NCBI GenBank assembly: GCA_949710005.1
Contig: OX453272.1
Coordinates: 26,712,130 to 26,776,129, forward strand
Reading direction: 5' to 3'
DNA length: 64,000 bases
Source: Ricordea florida
Lineage: Eukaryota > Cnidaria > Anthozoa > Corallimorpharia > Ricordeidae
The notes beneath the pieces were generated by a model that was given only the letters and a program-made list of their open reading frames with translations, searched no databases and was not told where the DNA came from. The translations under genes were made by a program, and so were the position numbers. Position 1 is the first letter of the stretch. Each line of letters starts with the position of its first letter. Shown here piece after piece: positions 12,367 through 22,156 of this stretch.

Positions 12367-14395
12367 CACTTTATTTATTTATTCAATTATTTATTTCCAT
12401 TTACATAATAGTTACTTTAAATACACCTAAGTTAGTGGAGAGGAGACCTCAGGAAACCACAAGGTCTATAGGAGAGGCCACCTCGAAGGATAATATAAGA
12501 GTATATAATTTGGTGCTGTGTGAGTGCGGCATAACAGATTCAGGATTGTTTAAAAAAAATCTAACATTTTTTTCTTGAAGGTAAGAAAACTTGCTGAACA
12601 GGTAATTGAAGTAGGGAGAGAATTCCAAATCAGAGGACCTTGAAAGAGAATTGTAAATTGCTTAATGTTTGTACGACAGAAATGAGGGCGGTAACATTCA
12701 GCCGTTCTGGTGCCATAATTATGAATTTGACTACTTGTCCAAACAAGTTGAGGAACATCGAAGGCAAAAATTGATTGTGATAGTAAAACATAAGCTTGGC
12801 TATTTGAAATGAGTTCACTTGAAAAATATCAAGGATACCCAATTTAGCAAACAATGGAGCAGAATATGCACGATAATATATAGGAATTGGTGATGGCTCG
12901 CAAAGCACGCTTTTGCAAAATGAAAATCCTGTTTAAGTTCTTGAGTGCTTAATAATTTTACGATTTCATTTAATAATTCAATTTGAGTGGCATCCATAAC
13001 TCAATTTAATTATAACATAAAAAAAAGGAAAAAACATTTACATTTATTTTGCTTCCATGCAGGCTATATACTGAAACCTCGATATCAAGCTAAATTAAGA
13101 AAAAATGCTAGCGGAACTTTTAACTTAAATTGAACAAATTGTTGGTGGCAAGAAAAATAGCTTTTAATCCACTGCAAAGCGACACCACGGATACCATAAT
13201 GTTCCAGCTTGGAAAACAGAATTTGATGGTAAAGAGTGTCAAATGCATTAGAAGGTTCTAAAGACCGCCCATGCAGTAGTTTCATGTCGATCAGTTGCGG
13301 AGGAAATTTTATTGATGAGATAAGTTAATGCGAACGAAGTTGAATAATCTGTCCGAAAGCCAAACTGATAACAATGTAATATTTTCTATTTTTCAACAAA
13401 ATGTATTATCCTGTTATACATAACTCTTTCAAAAATTTCGAAAAAATTGGTTATAAAGAAATTGGTCTACAATTTACAAAAAGTGCGGGATAGCCTACTT
13501 TATAAATGGGAATCACTTTAGCAATTTTCAGTTTATCCGGAAAAATACCTTTAGAAAGAAAAAGATTGATAGTGTCCATCAGAGCTGCAGACATGTATTG
13601 AAAAGAATTTATATCACGTGCATTGGGATGTCATAGCCCGGGGCTTTCCTCAATGCAAATGAACTGCAGATATCTTCCAATTCATTCATACTGGTTGGAG
13701 TAAGGATGATATATAGCTGAGTTGTTGTTGTCAGTGAGGAAAGAATTAAAAGAACAATTAAATATAGGTATAGAATTTGCCAAATTGGGACCAATATTAG
13801 TGAAATATTTGCAAAATTTATCAGCAATCTCAGCGGGATCCGTTGTAGTACTGTTCTCTGACTCAAATGATGAGGGGAAAGGGGACTTGCACTTTCGTTT
13901 GTTGATAACTTCATGCAACAGTTTCCAATTAAGTTTGTCTCAGATCTTTTTTCGCACTCTCAAACTGATTGCCATAATATGAGCGCTTGACGACGCAGAT
14001 TAAATGATTTGGTTTGTTTTTGTATGCCTTATACTGCGATTCAAGGATCTGTTAGATGACCGGATTAATCGTTTGTAGAGTCTATTCTTCTCCTTAATAG
14101 ATTTGAGGAGGCCAGGGGTTAACCAAGGGGAGTCGAGTTTATTTAACTGTCTGCTTCTAATGTCCCTCAAGGGGAAGTAGACGTTGAAAAGTCTGGAATA
14201 CTCGTTGATAAAGCCGTTGTAAGATTAATTTGGGTCACTGGCTCGTTGAGAAAAGTGGACCAATTTGTGTAAGAAAGAGAATCATTGAATTTCTTAATGT
14301 TGTCTCCAGAAAGAGCGCTCGTAAATTTTCTTTACTCCAACGTGTGGTGTAATTTCATCATGAACATATACGCAAAGACGGGAAGATGATCGAAT
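12367..14395 (-). mobile_element. Decayed LINE (non-LTR retrotransposon)
   Basis: Read on the minus strand, pieces of a reverse transcriptase ORF appear in several frames: a linker region with FCKYFTNIGPNLANS (about 13810), LRKAPGYD (about 13640), then NAFDTLYHQILFSKLEHYG and GVALQWIKSYFS (about 13150-13260), and a C-terminal LFAKLGILDIFQ segment (about 12830). The 3' end at 12367 is an A/T-rich tail (repeats of aaataaat in reverse complement). A possible duplication, atgacactt/atgtcactt, flanks it (about 12352 and 14390). A rearranged junction at 12955-13107 recurs at 38440-38760. CR1/L2-like by eye. Confidence 0.7.
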
Positions 14396-14499
14396 GTCAC
14401 TTAAACTGATCATATATTAACTACAATGAGCCCCATGATGATGAATACATGCTCAAATTGCCGGACAGTAATTATCTAGTACAAATGGAATTAGATTTA
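14396..14499 (+). pseudogene. TFIIB-like relic, zinc-ribbon part, left of the Polinton
   Basis: An open stretch ending LVQMELD runs straight into the Polinton's left end. In a neighbouring frame it shows TCSNC. The reading frame resumes on the other side of the Polinton as FVCTDCGTYF at 30762. So this is the left half of the gene into which the Polinton inserted. Confidence 0.5.
14494..14499. other. Polinton target-site duplication, left copy (gattta)
   Basis: Six bases gattta before the element pair with gatttt at 30762-30767, one mismatch. Polintons usually make 6-bp duplications. Confidence 0.65.
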
Positions 14500-14767
14500 G
14501 GTAGGGGTAAATCCCCGATTCTGGCACAAAAATAAAAAATCAATTTTATTTTATCATATTTCGATTCTTGTACAAAATAAAAAATTATTTTAAAAGAAAA
14601 TGGCGAATCATGCAAAGTCTCGGCTAAGCCCGCCTGTCAAGAGGAGCCGACGGGCGGAGCGAGCGGAGGGCGAGGCAATCCCCTGTCTAGCCAAGTCTCT
14701 GCAAAGTCTTATGTGAAAATCGGAGGAGATTCTGGCCCGAAATAAAAATAAATTATGGTTTAAAGAA
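14500..14767 (+). repeat. Polinton left terminal inverted repeat
   Basis: Starts ggtaggggtaaatccccg (the right copy begins agtagggg). It is AT-rich except for a CpG-rich patch at about 14630-14690 with complementary segments (cggct/agccg, cccgcc/gggcgg). It ends with ggtttaaagaa, which contains the promoter-like motif for PolB. Confidence 0.92.
14759..14764 (+). promoter_or_regulatory. Promoter-like motif TTTAAA before PolB
   Basis: tttaaag lies inside the terminal repeat, 27 nt before the PolB ATG at 14791. The same motif at similar spacing precedes most genes of the element, and the copy in the other repeat serves the terminal gene at 30468. Confidence 0.55.
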
Positions 14768-14790
14768 TTGTGCCAGAATTAACAATTAAT

Positions 14791-17700
14791 ATGGATGATC
14801 AATTGAAGAGTGAAAATCTCCGAGAACTTATAAGAAAAGCCGTAAACGAAAACGGTAAAGGGTTGAAAGGACTAATAGAAAAACAACTAGAAAAATTAAT
14901 GAAGAAAAAAGGTAATAAAATGCCAGAAAAGAAAGTATTAAAATTTTTACGCAAAACTCCGGAAATTGCCGCCGCTTTTGATAATATAAAAAACAAATCA
15001 CAAAGAATAACAGGCGAGTTAATACCTGGGCTTAATATTCCGGAAATTGTTTCGGCCCCCGCCGGTTCCAAAAACAAAACGCGGGGAATAATTATGGATG
15101 AGCCAATACCAAAAAATAATATTCCCATTCTGAAACCACAACCAGCAAGAAAAGTTTTCAAATCGATAACTAAAGAAATTAGCAAGTTGGAAGATTGGAT
15201 TCAGCCTTATATAACCGAATCCGGCAAAAAGACGGTGAATAAAAGATTTGGCGGTTTGAAGAAAAAGGTTAACCAAGCACTTTCTGATCTAATCAATAAA
15301 AACATATCTGAACTTACCAATAATAAACCAGCAAAATCTAAAAGAAAGGTAAATATTTCTGATAGTGTGAGAGATGAATTGAATGAAAGGGGTAGCCAAT
15401 TTACTCCAAGACAAAATCAAACAGCATTGAGGGGATACCTGAAAACATATAGGATAGATGGGCGAAAAGGGCAGGGTCCATATACATTTATTAATAAAAT
15501 AAAACCAAAAGTTTTAGATCTTATTAATAAGCAAAAGAAGCCTATCAAAATAAAGTTCATCTTTACCTGCAGATTCAAAAAAAGTAATCCTGATAAAGAT
15601 GATCTTTTTCATCCTTTTATTTATTCTTTAGGTTACTTTCATTCAAAAAATATGGAAATAATAACAGAAGCAACCGATTTTTCTGAATTATACGATACAA
15701 TGACAAATTACTTACTCGGCAAGGGCGAAGATTTTCAAAATTTAGGTTCTGGATGGAAATTTGACGGGGTGGAATACTTTGATATCTTCATCGATCCTTA
15801 TGAACCTTTATCTGGAAGCTCCTATATTCCATTACCACGAATATTGGAATTAAAGAAGGCAATTATAAATGTCAAAAATGAGAATGACCATGAATGCTTC
15901 AAGTGGGCAATAACCTCCTTCGCATTTCCCAAAAAGAAAAATCCTCAAAGATTAGATAAACAAATGAGAGAAGATTCCAAGAATTTTGACTTCAAAGGAA
16001 TTGAGTTCCCCGTTAAACTGAAAGATATTGATAAGTTTGAGAAACAAAATCCCTACTATGCAATTAATGTGCACGGATTTGATAAAGATACAAAAGAAGT
16101 ATATCCCCTGAGAATAAGCAAGAAACAAAACGGCATTTTGATTGAATTGCTTCTAATAACGAATGAAGAAGGAAATAGTCACTACTGTTTGATAAAGAAT
16201 TTTAGCAGACTTGCTTCAAAGCAAAAAAATAATAACCAACACGAACTTAAATATTGCAAAAGATGTTATAATTCATTTCAAACAGTAAAATCATTGGAAA
16301 AACATCTCGAATATTGCTCCAAAAATGAAGAAGTCAAGATTAATATGCCAAAAGATGAAGATGGCAATCCAAAGTATATTAATTTTATTAATTATTGCAG
16401 AAAAATGAGAGTGCCATTTGCTGTATACGCAGATCTTGAGAGCTTTTTAAGGAAAATATACACCTGCTCGCCAAATGAATGTAAGAGTTTTACTAATCAA
16501 TACCAGAAACATAAAGTATCAGGTTTCTGTTATCTCATAAAGCCTTTCGATGAGGAATTATTTCCGCCCAAGCTTGTTCAATACACAGCCAAATCCGAAG
16601 ATGAGGATATTGCACAGATATTTGTTGATAATTTAGAGCAGGATATTAAGAAAATTTACAATAATACAAAATACCACAAAAAAGCGGTAAATATGACAGA
16701 AATGGATAAAAAAGAATATGAAAATGCTACTCACTGTCATATTTGCGAAGAAAAATTAGGTGAAGATAAGGTCATAGATCACTGCCATCTCACAGGAAAG
16801 TACAGAGGAGCGGCTCATAACGCATGCAACTTAAATTACAAGATTCCGAAGTTCTTTCCTGTAATATTTCACAACCTATCTGGTTATGATGCTCATCTTT
16901 TTATTAAAAACCTTGGAGTTACAGAAGGTAAAATAAATTGTATACCTAATAATGAGGAAAAGTATATTTCCTTTACAAAACAGATTGTCGTTGATAAATT
17001 TACGAATAAAAAAGGAGAACAAGTTGAGGTGAAGAGAGATATTAGATTCATTGATTCATTTAGATTTATGCCGAGCGGCCTTAGTAATTTGGTTAGTAAC
17101 CTCACAAATTGCGGAAAATGCGAGGCGTGCAAACCTGGAGATTGTATAAAGAGATACATAGAAAATGAAAAGATTGTCCAGTATAAAGGCGAGGGCGTTT
17201 GCAAAAAATGTAAGAATTGTTTATTAGCGAAAAGCGAATGTCTTTCGCCTACGGATAAAAGCATGCGTGAAACTAAAAAGTTTTTCAAAGGCGAAGAATT
17301 AGGGTTATTGATGAGAAAGGGCGTATTTCCTTATGAATATTTTGACAAATTAGAGAAACTAGACGAAACCAAGCTTCCGTCAAGAGATGAATTCTACTCT
17401 AAACTAAATGACGAAGAAATAAAAGAAGGCGATTACCTGCATGCTCAAAATGTTTGGAAAACCTTCAAAATGAAAACAATGAGAGAATACCATGATTTGT
17501 ATCTCAAGACGGATGTGTTACTTTTAGCGGATGTATTTGAGAACTTTAGGGATGTTTGCCAAAAGAATTATGGTTTAGACCCTGCCCACTATTATACTGC
17601 ACCAGGACTAGCTTGGGACGCCGCATTAAAGTATACAAAAGTGAATTTGGAGCTACTAACCGATCCTGATATGCTGCTTATGATTGAGAAAGGCATCCGG

Positions 17701-19011
17701 GGCGGCGTCTCTATGATATCTACCAGATATGGGAAAGCAAATAATTCATACATGAGAAAATATGATCCTAATCTACCTAAAATTTTCATTCAATATCTAG
17801 ACGCAAATAATTTGTATGGCGGAGGAATGAGTAGGCCTTTACCAACCCACGGATTTAGATGGATGAAAGATCAGGAATTCGAAAATTGGGAAAATATCCC
17901 CTGCATACTAGAGGTTGATTTAGAATACCCGGCCCACCTTCATGATTTGCACAATGATTATCCACTAGCCCCGGAGAGGCTTGTAGTTAATAAAGTGGAG
18001 AAATTAATCCCAAATCTAAACAATAAGGAAAAGTATGTTGTCCATCGCGAAACACTAAAACTTTACCAATCCTTAGGAATGAAAGTTACAAAAATCCATA
18101 GGGGGATCGCATTTGAAGAGTCAGAATGGTTAAAACCTTACATTAAATTTAATACTGACCTCAGAGCTAAAGGAAATAACGATTTTGAGAAAGATTTTTT
18201 CAAGTTAATGAACAATTCTGTGTTCGGCAAAACAATGGAAAATATCAGAAAAAGGGTTGATATTAAATTAGTAACAAATCAAAAAGATGCGAAAAAATTA
18301 ATAACAAAACCTAATTATCAGCATCGTACTATCTTTTGTGAAAATCTTGTGGCTATTCATATGAAGAAAACAAAGTTAGTATTCAATAAACCAGTTTACT
18401 TGGGTATGTGCATTCTGGATTTAAGCAAAACAATAATGTTCGACTTTCATTATAATTATATCAAACCAAAGTATGGGGAAAAGTCTAAATTGCTTTTTAC
18501 AGATACGGATAGTCTTGCATATTTGATAGAAACGGAAGATTTCTACCAGGACATTGCCGCAGATGTGAAAGAAAGGTTTGACACTTCTAATTTCCCCGCA
18601 AACCATCGATCTGGTATTAAGACCGATAAAAACAAAAAAGTAATCAACATGTTCAAAGATGAGGCGGGCGGAAAGCAAATATCAGAATTTGTCGGTCTAA
18701 GAGCCAAGCTTTACTCGTACAAGCTGGATGAAGGCGACGAGATAAAAAAGGGCAAAGGCGTAAAAACGCCAGTATTAAAAAAGACAATAAGCTTTGATGA
18801 TTACAAAAATTGTCTTTTCAATAAACAACGGCAAATGAGAAAGATGAATGTATTTAGAAGTCGTTTGCATGATGTTTATACCGAAACTATTAATAAAGTC
18901 GCGCTATCATATGACGATGATAAGAGAATAATTTGCGAAGATGGAATAAATACCTTTGCCTACGGACATTATCGTTGCAAAACAGAATCTGGCGGCAACT
19001 TAGTATCATAA
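14791..19011 (+). CDS. polB: Family B DNA polymerase, protein-primed type (Polinton PolB)
   Basis: Replicative polymerase of the element, predicted to copy it from its ends. I chose the ATG at 14791 (1406 aa), 27 nt after a promoter motif. Order: a basic N-terminal region (to about 270); a conserved Polinton N-terminal region (about 270-490) ending in a CKRC...H..YC finger; exonuclease I in YADLES (about 547); a Cys/His module like endonuclease VII (CHICEEK to DHCHLTGKYRG, about 648-670); exonuclease II NLSGYDAH (about 694); a Cys cluster (about 770-815); exonuclease III LKTDVLLLADVF (about 905); polymerase motif A DANNLYG (about 1001), motif B KLMNNSVFGKT (about 1137) and motif C FTDTDSL (about 1235). 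All key residues are present. Its last 43 bp overlap the convergent integrase gene. Confidence 0.95.
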   Translation: MDDQLKSENLRELIRKAVNENGKGLKGLIEKQLEKLMKKKGNKMPEKKVLKFLRKTPEIAAAFDNIKNKSQRITGELIPGLNIPEIVSAPAGSKNKTRGIIMDEPIPKNNIPILKPQPARKVFKSITKEISKLEDWIQPYITESGKKTVNKRFGGLKKKVNQALSDLINKNISELTNNKPAKSKRKVNISDSVRDELNERGSQFTPRQNQTALRGYLKTYRIDGRKGQGPYTFINKIKPKVLDLINKQKKPIKIKFIFTCRFKKSNPDKDDLFHPFIYSLGYFHSKNMEIITEATDFSELYDTMTNYLLGKGEDFQNLGSGWKFDGVEYFDIFIDPYEPLSGSSYIPLPRILELKKAIINVKNENDHECFKWAITSFAFPKKKNPQRLDKQMREDSKNFDFKGIEFPVKLKDIDKFEKQNPYYAINVHGFDKDTKEVYPLRISKKQNGILIELLLITNEEGNSHYCLIKNFSRLASKQKNNNQHELKYCKRCYNSFQTVKSLEKHLEYCSKNEEVKINMPKDEDGNPKYINFINYCRKMRVPFAVYADLESFLRKIYTCSPNECKSFTNQYQKHKVSGFCYLIKPFDEELFPPKLVQYTAKSEDEDIAQIFVDNLEQDIKKIYNNTKYHKKAVNMTEMDKKEYENATHCHICEEKLGEDKVIDHCHLTGKYRGAAHNACNLNYKIPKFFPVIFHNLSGYDAHLFIKNLGVTEGKINCIPNNEEKYISFTKQIVVDKFTNKKGEQVEVKRDIRFIDSFRFMPSGLSNLVSNLTNCGKCEACKPGDCIKRYIENEKIVQYKGEGVCKKCKNCLLAKSECLSPTDKSMRETKKFFKGEELGLLMRKGVFPYEYFDKLEKLDETKLPSRDEFYSKLNDEEIKEGDYLHAQNVWKTFKMKTMREYHDLYLKTDVLLLADVFENFRDVCQKNYGLDPAHYYTAPGLAWDAALKYTKVNLELLTDPDMLLMIEKGIRGGVSMISTRYGKANNSYMRKYDPNLPKIFIQYLDANNLYGGGMSRPLPTHGFRWMKDQEFENWENIPCILEVDLEYPAHLHDLHNDYPLAPERLVVNKVEKLIPNLNNKEKYVVHRETLKLYQSLGMKVTKIHRGIAFEESEWLKPYIKFNTDLRAKGNNDFEKDFFKLMNNSVFGKTMENIRKRVDIKLVTNQKDAKKLITKPNYQHRTIFCENLVAIHMKKTKLVFNKPVYLGMCILDLSKTIMFDFHYNYIKPKYGEKSKLLFTDTDSLAYLIETEDFYQDIAADVKERFDTSNFPANHRSGIKTDKNKKVINMFKDEAGGKQISEFVGLRAKLYSYKLDEGDEIKKGKGVKTPVLKKTISFDDYKNCLFNKQRQMRKMNVFRSRLHDVYTETINKVALSYDDDKRIICEDGINTFAYGHYRCKTESGGNLVS

Positions 19012-19979
19012 GGTATAACTTGAAGTTCTTCCCTTACAAACCCCCGCCTCGGCCCATCCAATAAATAATATAAAACAGGTTGATTAGGCGAAACGACGCT
19101 ACGCGTAATATCATAAACTTTGATACTCCAAATAGGATCAGTAGCGCGTCTTTTTTCCCCGCCCTCAAGTTCGCCTGGGGATAATAAATATCTAACTTTA
19201 ACGCCCGGCGGCAATCTAACCTCATCAGGCCCCACAACGCGATGATATCTTTTGGTTTCAATATCAACCTCTTTCAGTTTTATAGCCTCAGCAGGCTCTT
19301 TACCGGTTATTCTCGTTTTTGTATTATTCAAAGTTTTTAGAATAGCTGGTAATCTTTTCACCCACACTCTTGATCGATCATCACTAATCATTTCTTGCGC
19401 ATATTGATGCCTAAATAATCTTTCTCCTAATATTCTATTTGCATTTTCCACAAATGCTTGGGCTCTATGATTACCAGCTTCACTTCTTTGTATCCTCACA
19501 TTATGGTAATTCATGAGTTTACTAACTTCGCCCATAAATTCTTTCCCAGGATCAACCATTAATGTTTTGGGATATTTTAATCTTCTAGAATATATTTTTG
19601 TAAAAGCTTCTGATATCTCTCGACTTTCTTTTGAGGTTAATGGCTCAGCATCTTTATATCTCGAGGCGATATCAACCAAAACTAACGCATATTTATATGT
19701 TTTTCTTCCAACTCTATCGTGCGGTAAAAATAATAAATCCGCTTGATGAATCTGATTGGGGTTATCCACAGTCCAGTGCGGCCTAGGAATATACTTTGGG
19801 GCAGGAAGATAGATTTGCCATATTGCCTGTTTCTGTAACCATTGTTTTGCATCATTTTCACTTACTTTAGCCCTCTCAGCCAATTTAGGAATCGCGGCAT
19901 ATCCTTTCCAATACCCCTCGGCTGAATAATATATCCGCTCGAAGAGCGGAGCCGGCGAAGCCGATATTTTTGACATCAT
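18969..19979 (-). CDS. int: Retroviral-type DDE integrase (Polinton)
   Basis: 336 aa, inserts the element into host DNA. An N-terminal helical region is followed by an rve core with D81 (HQADLLF), D143 (VDPGKEF) and E178 (FVENANR), giving the D,D-35-E spacing. The C-terminal third (about 235-330) has a basic, beta-rich segment ending RRGFVREELQVI, consistent with an SH3/chromo-like DNA-binding domain. Start ATGATG at 19979; either Met could be used. The gene runs opposite to PolB and shares 43 bp of coding sequence with its end. A TTTAAT on the minus strand lies about 27 nt upstream, a weak form of the element's promoter motif. Confidence 0.93.
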   Translation of the reverse strand: MMSKISASPAPLFERIYYSAEGYWKGYAAIPKLAERAKVSENDAKQWLQKQAIWQIYLPAPKYIPRPHWTVDNPNQIHQADLLFLPHDRVGRKTYKYALVLVDIASRYKDAEPLTSKESREISEAFTKIYSRRLKYPKTLMVDPGKEFMGEVSKLMNYHNVRIQRSEAGNHRAQAFVENANRILGERLFRHQYAQEMISDDRSRVWVKRLPAILKTLNNTKTRITGKEPAEAIKLKEVDIETKRYHRVVGPDEVRLPPGVKVRYLLSPGELEGGEKRRATDPIWSIKVYDITRSVVSPNQPVLYYLLDGPRRGFVREELQVIPYDTKLPPDSVLQR

Positions 19980-19984
19980 TTAAA
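19979..19984 (+). promoter_or_regulatory. Promoter-like motif TTTAAA before the 63-aa gene
   Basis: TTTAAA ends 27 nt before the ATG at 20011. A second shared block, atcttataaatta, lies directly before this ATG and before the capsid gene at 20232. Confidence 0.5.
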
Positions 19985-20010
19985 AATAAACAATTATCTT
20001 ATAAATTAAA

Positions 20011-20202
20011 ATGGTAGCCGAGGAAGAAAAAATAAAATTTAGTGAAAACCAAATTAATCTCATGAAAAAAATTATCAGGAAAAAAATTCTATATATGGAA
20101 GATGGCGAGAAAATTTTTAATATTATGGTTTTAATTCCCGAGGCGAGAGAATGTTTATTAAAACACATTGGTGAGTTAGAAAATAGGACAACGCCGATTT
20201 AA
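20011..20202 (+). CDS. Small charged protein, 63 aa, unknown function
   Basis: Starts MVAEEEKIKFSENQ; mostly charged and predicted helical, with no membrane segment. It lies between the divergent integrase gene and the capsid gene. It has both the TTTAAA motif at standard spacing and the atcttataaatta block found before the capsid gene, which argues for a real gene. I do not recognise a family. Confidence 0.6.
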   Translation: MVAEEEKIKFSENQINLMKKIIRKKILYMEDGEKIFNIMVLIPEARECLLKHIGELENRTTPI

Positions 20203-20203
20203 A
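20198..20203 (+). promoter_or_regulatory. Promoter-like motif TTTAAA before the capsid gene
   Basis: tttaaagg ends 29 nt before the ATG at 20232; tatcttataaattacaatg follows at the start codon. Confidence 0.5.
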
Positions 20204-20231
20204 GGTTAACCAAAGTATCTTATAAATTACA

Positions 20232-21470
20232 ATGACGTCTGAAAAAATTAACCCAAATAGAATTCCAAAAGAACCCTTTGGTTTGAAGGCAGAATCAACC
20301 TTGAATAGAATTACTCTAAATCCATCCTCAGCCAGCCCGGGAGAAACATTATACATAAATATTCCAAAACTCGCTGAGAATTTGGTGATCGTACCCGGAA
20401 GCGTATCTCTTCTATTTGACTTGGATGTTGAGGGTCATGCTAATAATACGGTTGTGAATAATCTGGGTCGCAATCTTGTAACCAGACTAAAAGTTCTTTT
20501 TGGAGGAGAAACATTGCAAGATACTCAAAGATATGATTTATTTCAAACATATCACGATTTATTCTTAACCGAAGAAGAGCGAGAAGATAGATTAAAACAG
20601 GGCATTTCTTCTATAGATATTAGAAGGCATAGAACAAAATCTGGAGATGCAAAAACTGGAATAGATGTAAAAGAAATTGCCCTAGCTAAAGTTCACGGTT
20701 CAAAGTATAGAATACCAATAAATCACCCTATTTTAAACGATCACGGAGTTTTTTATCCGAAAGCGTTGGAAAATCATCTAATATTTGAGATTACTCTTGC
20801 GCCAATCAATAATATTGTTATTTATTCTGATACCACTAAAGCACCATCTTATTCAATCAAAAACTTAGAGTTAGAATATTCTTCAATTTCAAGCGAATAC
20901 TTAGCCCGTGAGGCTCAAGCAACATATCAAGTTGGTAAAGGATTCTTTTATGAAAATATTACCTTACACAAAACTTTTACATTTTCAATTGGCGGTGATG
21001 GTGTTATTAATCAGCATATTAATTTGCCGAGAAGATCAATGACGGGAATATTGTTTTTGTTTTTATTGCCTCAAGCCGCGGGATCAAGGGATTCAGAAAA
21101 TTTTTATAATCCTGGTATATCTTCCGTCGAAATTGATGTTGATGGCGTACCAAATAGAATATACTCTAGAGGAATGATTCCGTCTGATCTTTGGGAATCC
21201 GTGAAAAAACGCTTCCGATCAACGGGACAAATTTCATTGAAAGAAAAAGAATTTTACGCGGATAAGTTTGCTCTTTGGGTTGATACTAGAACTCATCCAG
21301 ATAATGGTATTCATGGCGGCGGACTTGCTCTAAATAATACTCATGATGGTGTGAAAATAGAAATTAAAAGGAAACAAAGCGGATCCGGTACAATAACTTG
21401 TCATATGTTTGTCGTAGCGGATGCAATGCTGGAGATTATGAATTCAAGTTTGAGATCAATTAAGTACTAA
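20232..21470 (+). CDS. Major capsid protein candidate (double jelly-roll type)
   Basis: 412 aa, beta-rich, no membrane segment. Features include PGETLYINIPKL (about 37-48), LVIVPGSVSLLFDLD (about 51-65), DHGVFYPKALENHLIFEITL (about 169-188), PRRSMTGILFLFLLP (about 262-276) and a C-terminal VKIEIKRKQSGSGTITCHMF. I recognise this family as one that recurs with PolB and integrase in cnidarian Polintons; its length and strand-rich pattern fit a double jelly-roll major capsid protein, but the fold assignment is inference. It precedes the packaging ATPase, the usual capsid-ATPase neighbourhood. It could instead be another structural protein. Confidence 0.65.
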   Translation: MTSEKINPNRIPKEPFGLKAESTLNRITLNPSSASPGETLYINIPKLAENLVIVPGSVSLLFDLDVEGHANNTVVNNLGRNLVTRLKVLFGGETLQDTQRYDLFQTYHDLFLTEEEREDRLKQGISSIDIRRHRTKSGDAKTGIDVKEIALAKVHGSKYRIPINHPILNDHGVFYPKALENHLIFEITLAPINNIVIYSDTTKAPSYSIKNLELEYSSISSEYLAREAQATYQVGKGFFYENITLHKTFTFSIGGDGVINQHINLPRRSMTGILFLFLLPQAAGSRDSENFYNPGISSVEIDVDGVPNRIYSRGMIPSDLWESVKKRFRSTGQISLKEKEFYADKFALWVDTRTHPDNGIHGGGLALNNTHDGVKIEIKRKQSGSGTITCHMFVVADAMLEIMNSSLRSIKY

Positions 21471-21491
21471 CCGAAGGGAAGAATCTGACCG

Positions 21492-21497
21492 TCTAAA
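21492..21497 (+). promoter_or_regulatory. Promoter-like motif TCTAAA before the ATPase
   Basis: gtctaaaaac ends its AAA 27 nt before the ATG at 21524, supporting that start over the ATG at 21509. Confidence 0.55.
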
Positions 21498-21523
21498 AAC
21501 ATAATGTTATGATACAAAAAATC

Positions 21524-22150
21524 ATGGAAGATTTACGAGATAAAATACCATTCCATTGTATTATAACAGGACCCACAAACTGTGGAAAAACAAAGTACTT
21601 AATTGAACAGCTCCGAGGCCCATTCCGAAAAGTTTTTGAATATATTGTGTTAATTTGTCCGACTTATTCTAAAAATAAAACTTATCATAATTTTGCCTTG
21701 GGGGATAAACATTTCTATAAATTGTCGCCGGATGCTAGTAACGTTGAGGAGATTAATGAATTACTAACTGATTGCCAAACTTTATTCTCCGGAACCAATA
21801 CGCTAATAATTCTAGATGATTGCGCAGTATCCACTGATCTGAAGAAAAGATCCAATAAATTTATTGATTTGGCGTTCTCCGGAAGGCATCACGGATTATC
21901 AGTTTGGGTTCTAACCCAGCAATTAACATCCATAGCAAAACCATTCCGCGAAAATGTAGCTTGCGTTGTTACTTTCCATAATCCATCTCAGAAAGGTATG
22001 AAAATGTTTTTCGAAGATTACGGAGGTGATTTGGATTATGAATTGGAGAAAAAGTTTGTTAAACTCCTGAAAACCGAAAAATATTCTAGGTTATGTTTAT
22101 CTTTGCGATATCCATTTAATTGCTATTTAGAGATTCCCGAGGTGGTTTAA
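21524..22150 (+). CDS. Packaging ATPase (FtsK/HerA, A32-like)
   Basis: 208 aa. Predicted to pump element DNA into capsids. Walker A GPTNCGKT (about residue 16), Walker B LIILDDC (about 95) and a sensor-like SVWVLTQQLTS (about 126) are all present. An in-frame ATG at 21509 would add five residues; I prefer 21524 (MEDLRDK) because the promoter motif is 27 nt away and the relic copy at 31813 starts at the same residue. A six-base gap separates it from the next gene. Length fits Polinton ATPases. Confidence 0.92.
   Translation: MEDLRDKIPFHCIITGPTNCGKTKYLIEQLRGPFRKVFEYIVLICPTYSKNKTYHNFALGDKHFYKLSPDASNVEEINELLTDCQTLFSGTNTLIILDDCAVSTDLKKRSNKFIDLAFSGRHHGLSVWVLTQQLTSIAKPFRENVACVVTFHNPSQKGMKMFFEDYGGDLDYELEKKFVKLLKTEKYSRLCLSLRYPFNCYLEIPEVV
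22126..22131 (+). promoter_or_regulatory. Variant promoter-like motif TTTAGA before the 174-aa gene
   Basis: tttagagatt ends 26 nt before the ATG at 22157, inside the ATPase coding end. The same TTTAGAG variant precedes 23421 and the relic gene at 33363. Confidence 0.4.
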
Positions 22151-22156
22151 CAAAAG

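Noticed and set aside
15019-15276. Minus-strand frames inside PolB and other Polinton genes
   Set aside because: Shadows of strong coding regions on the opposite strand.
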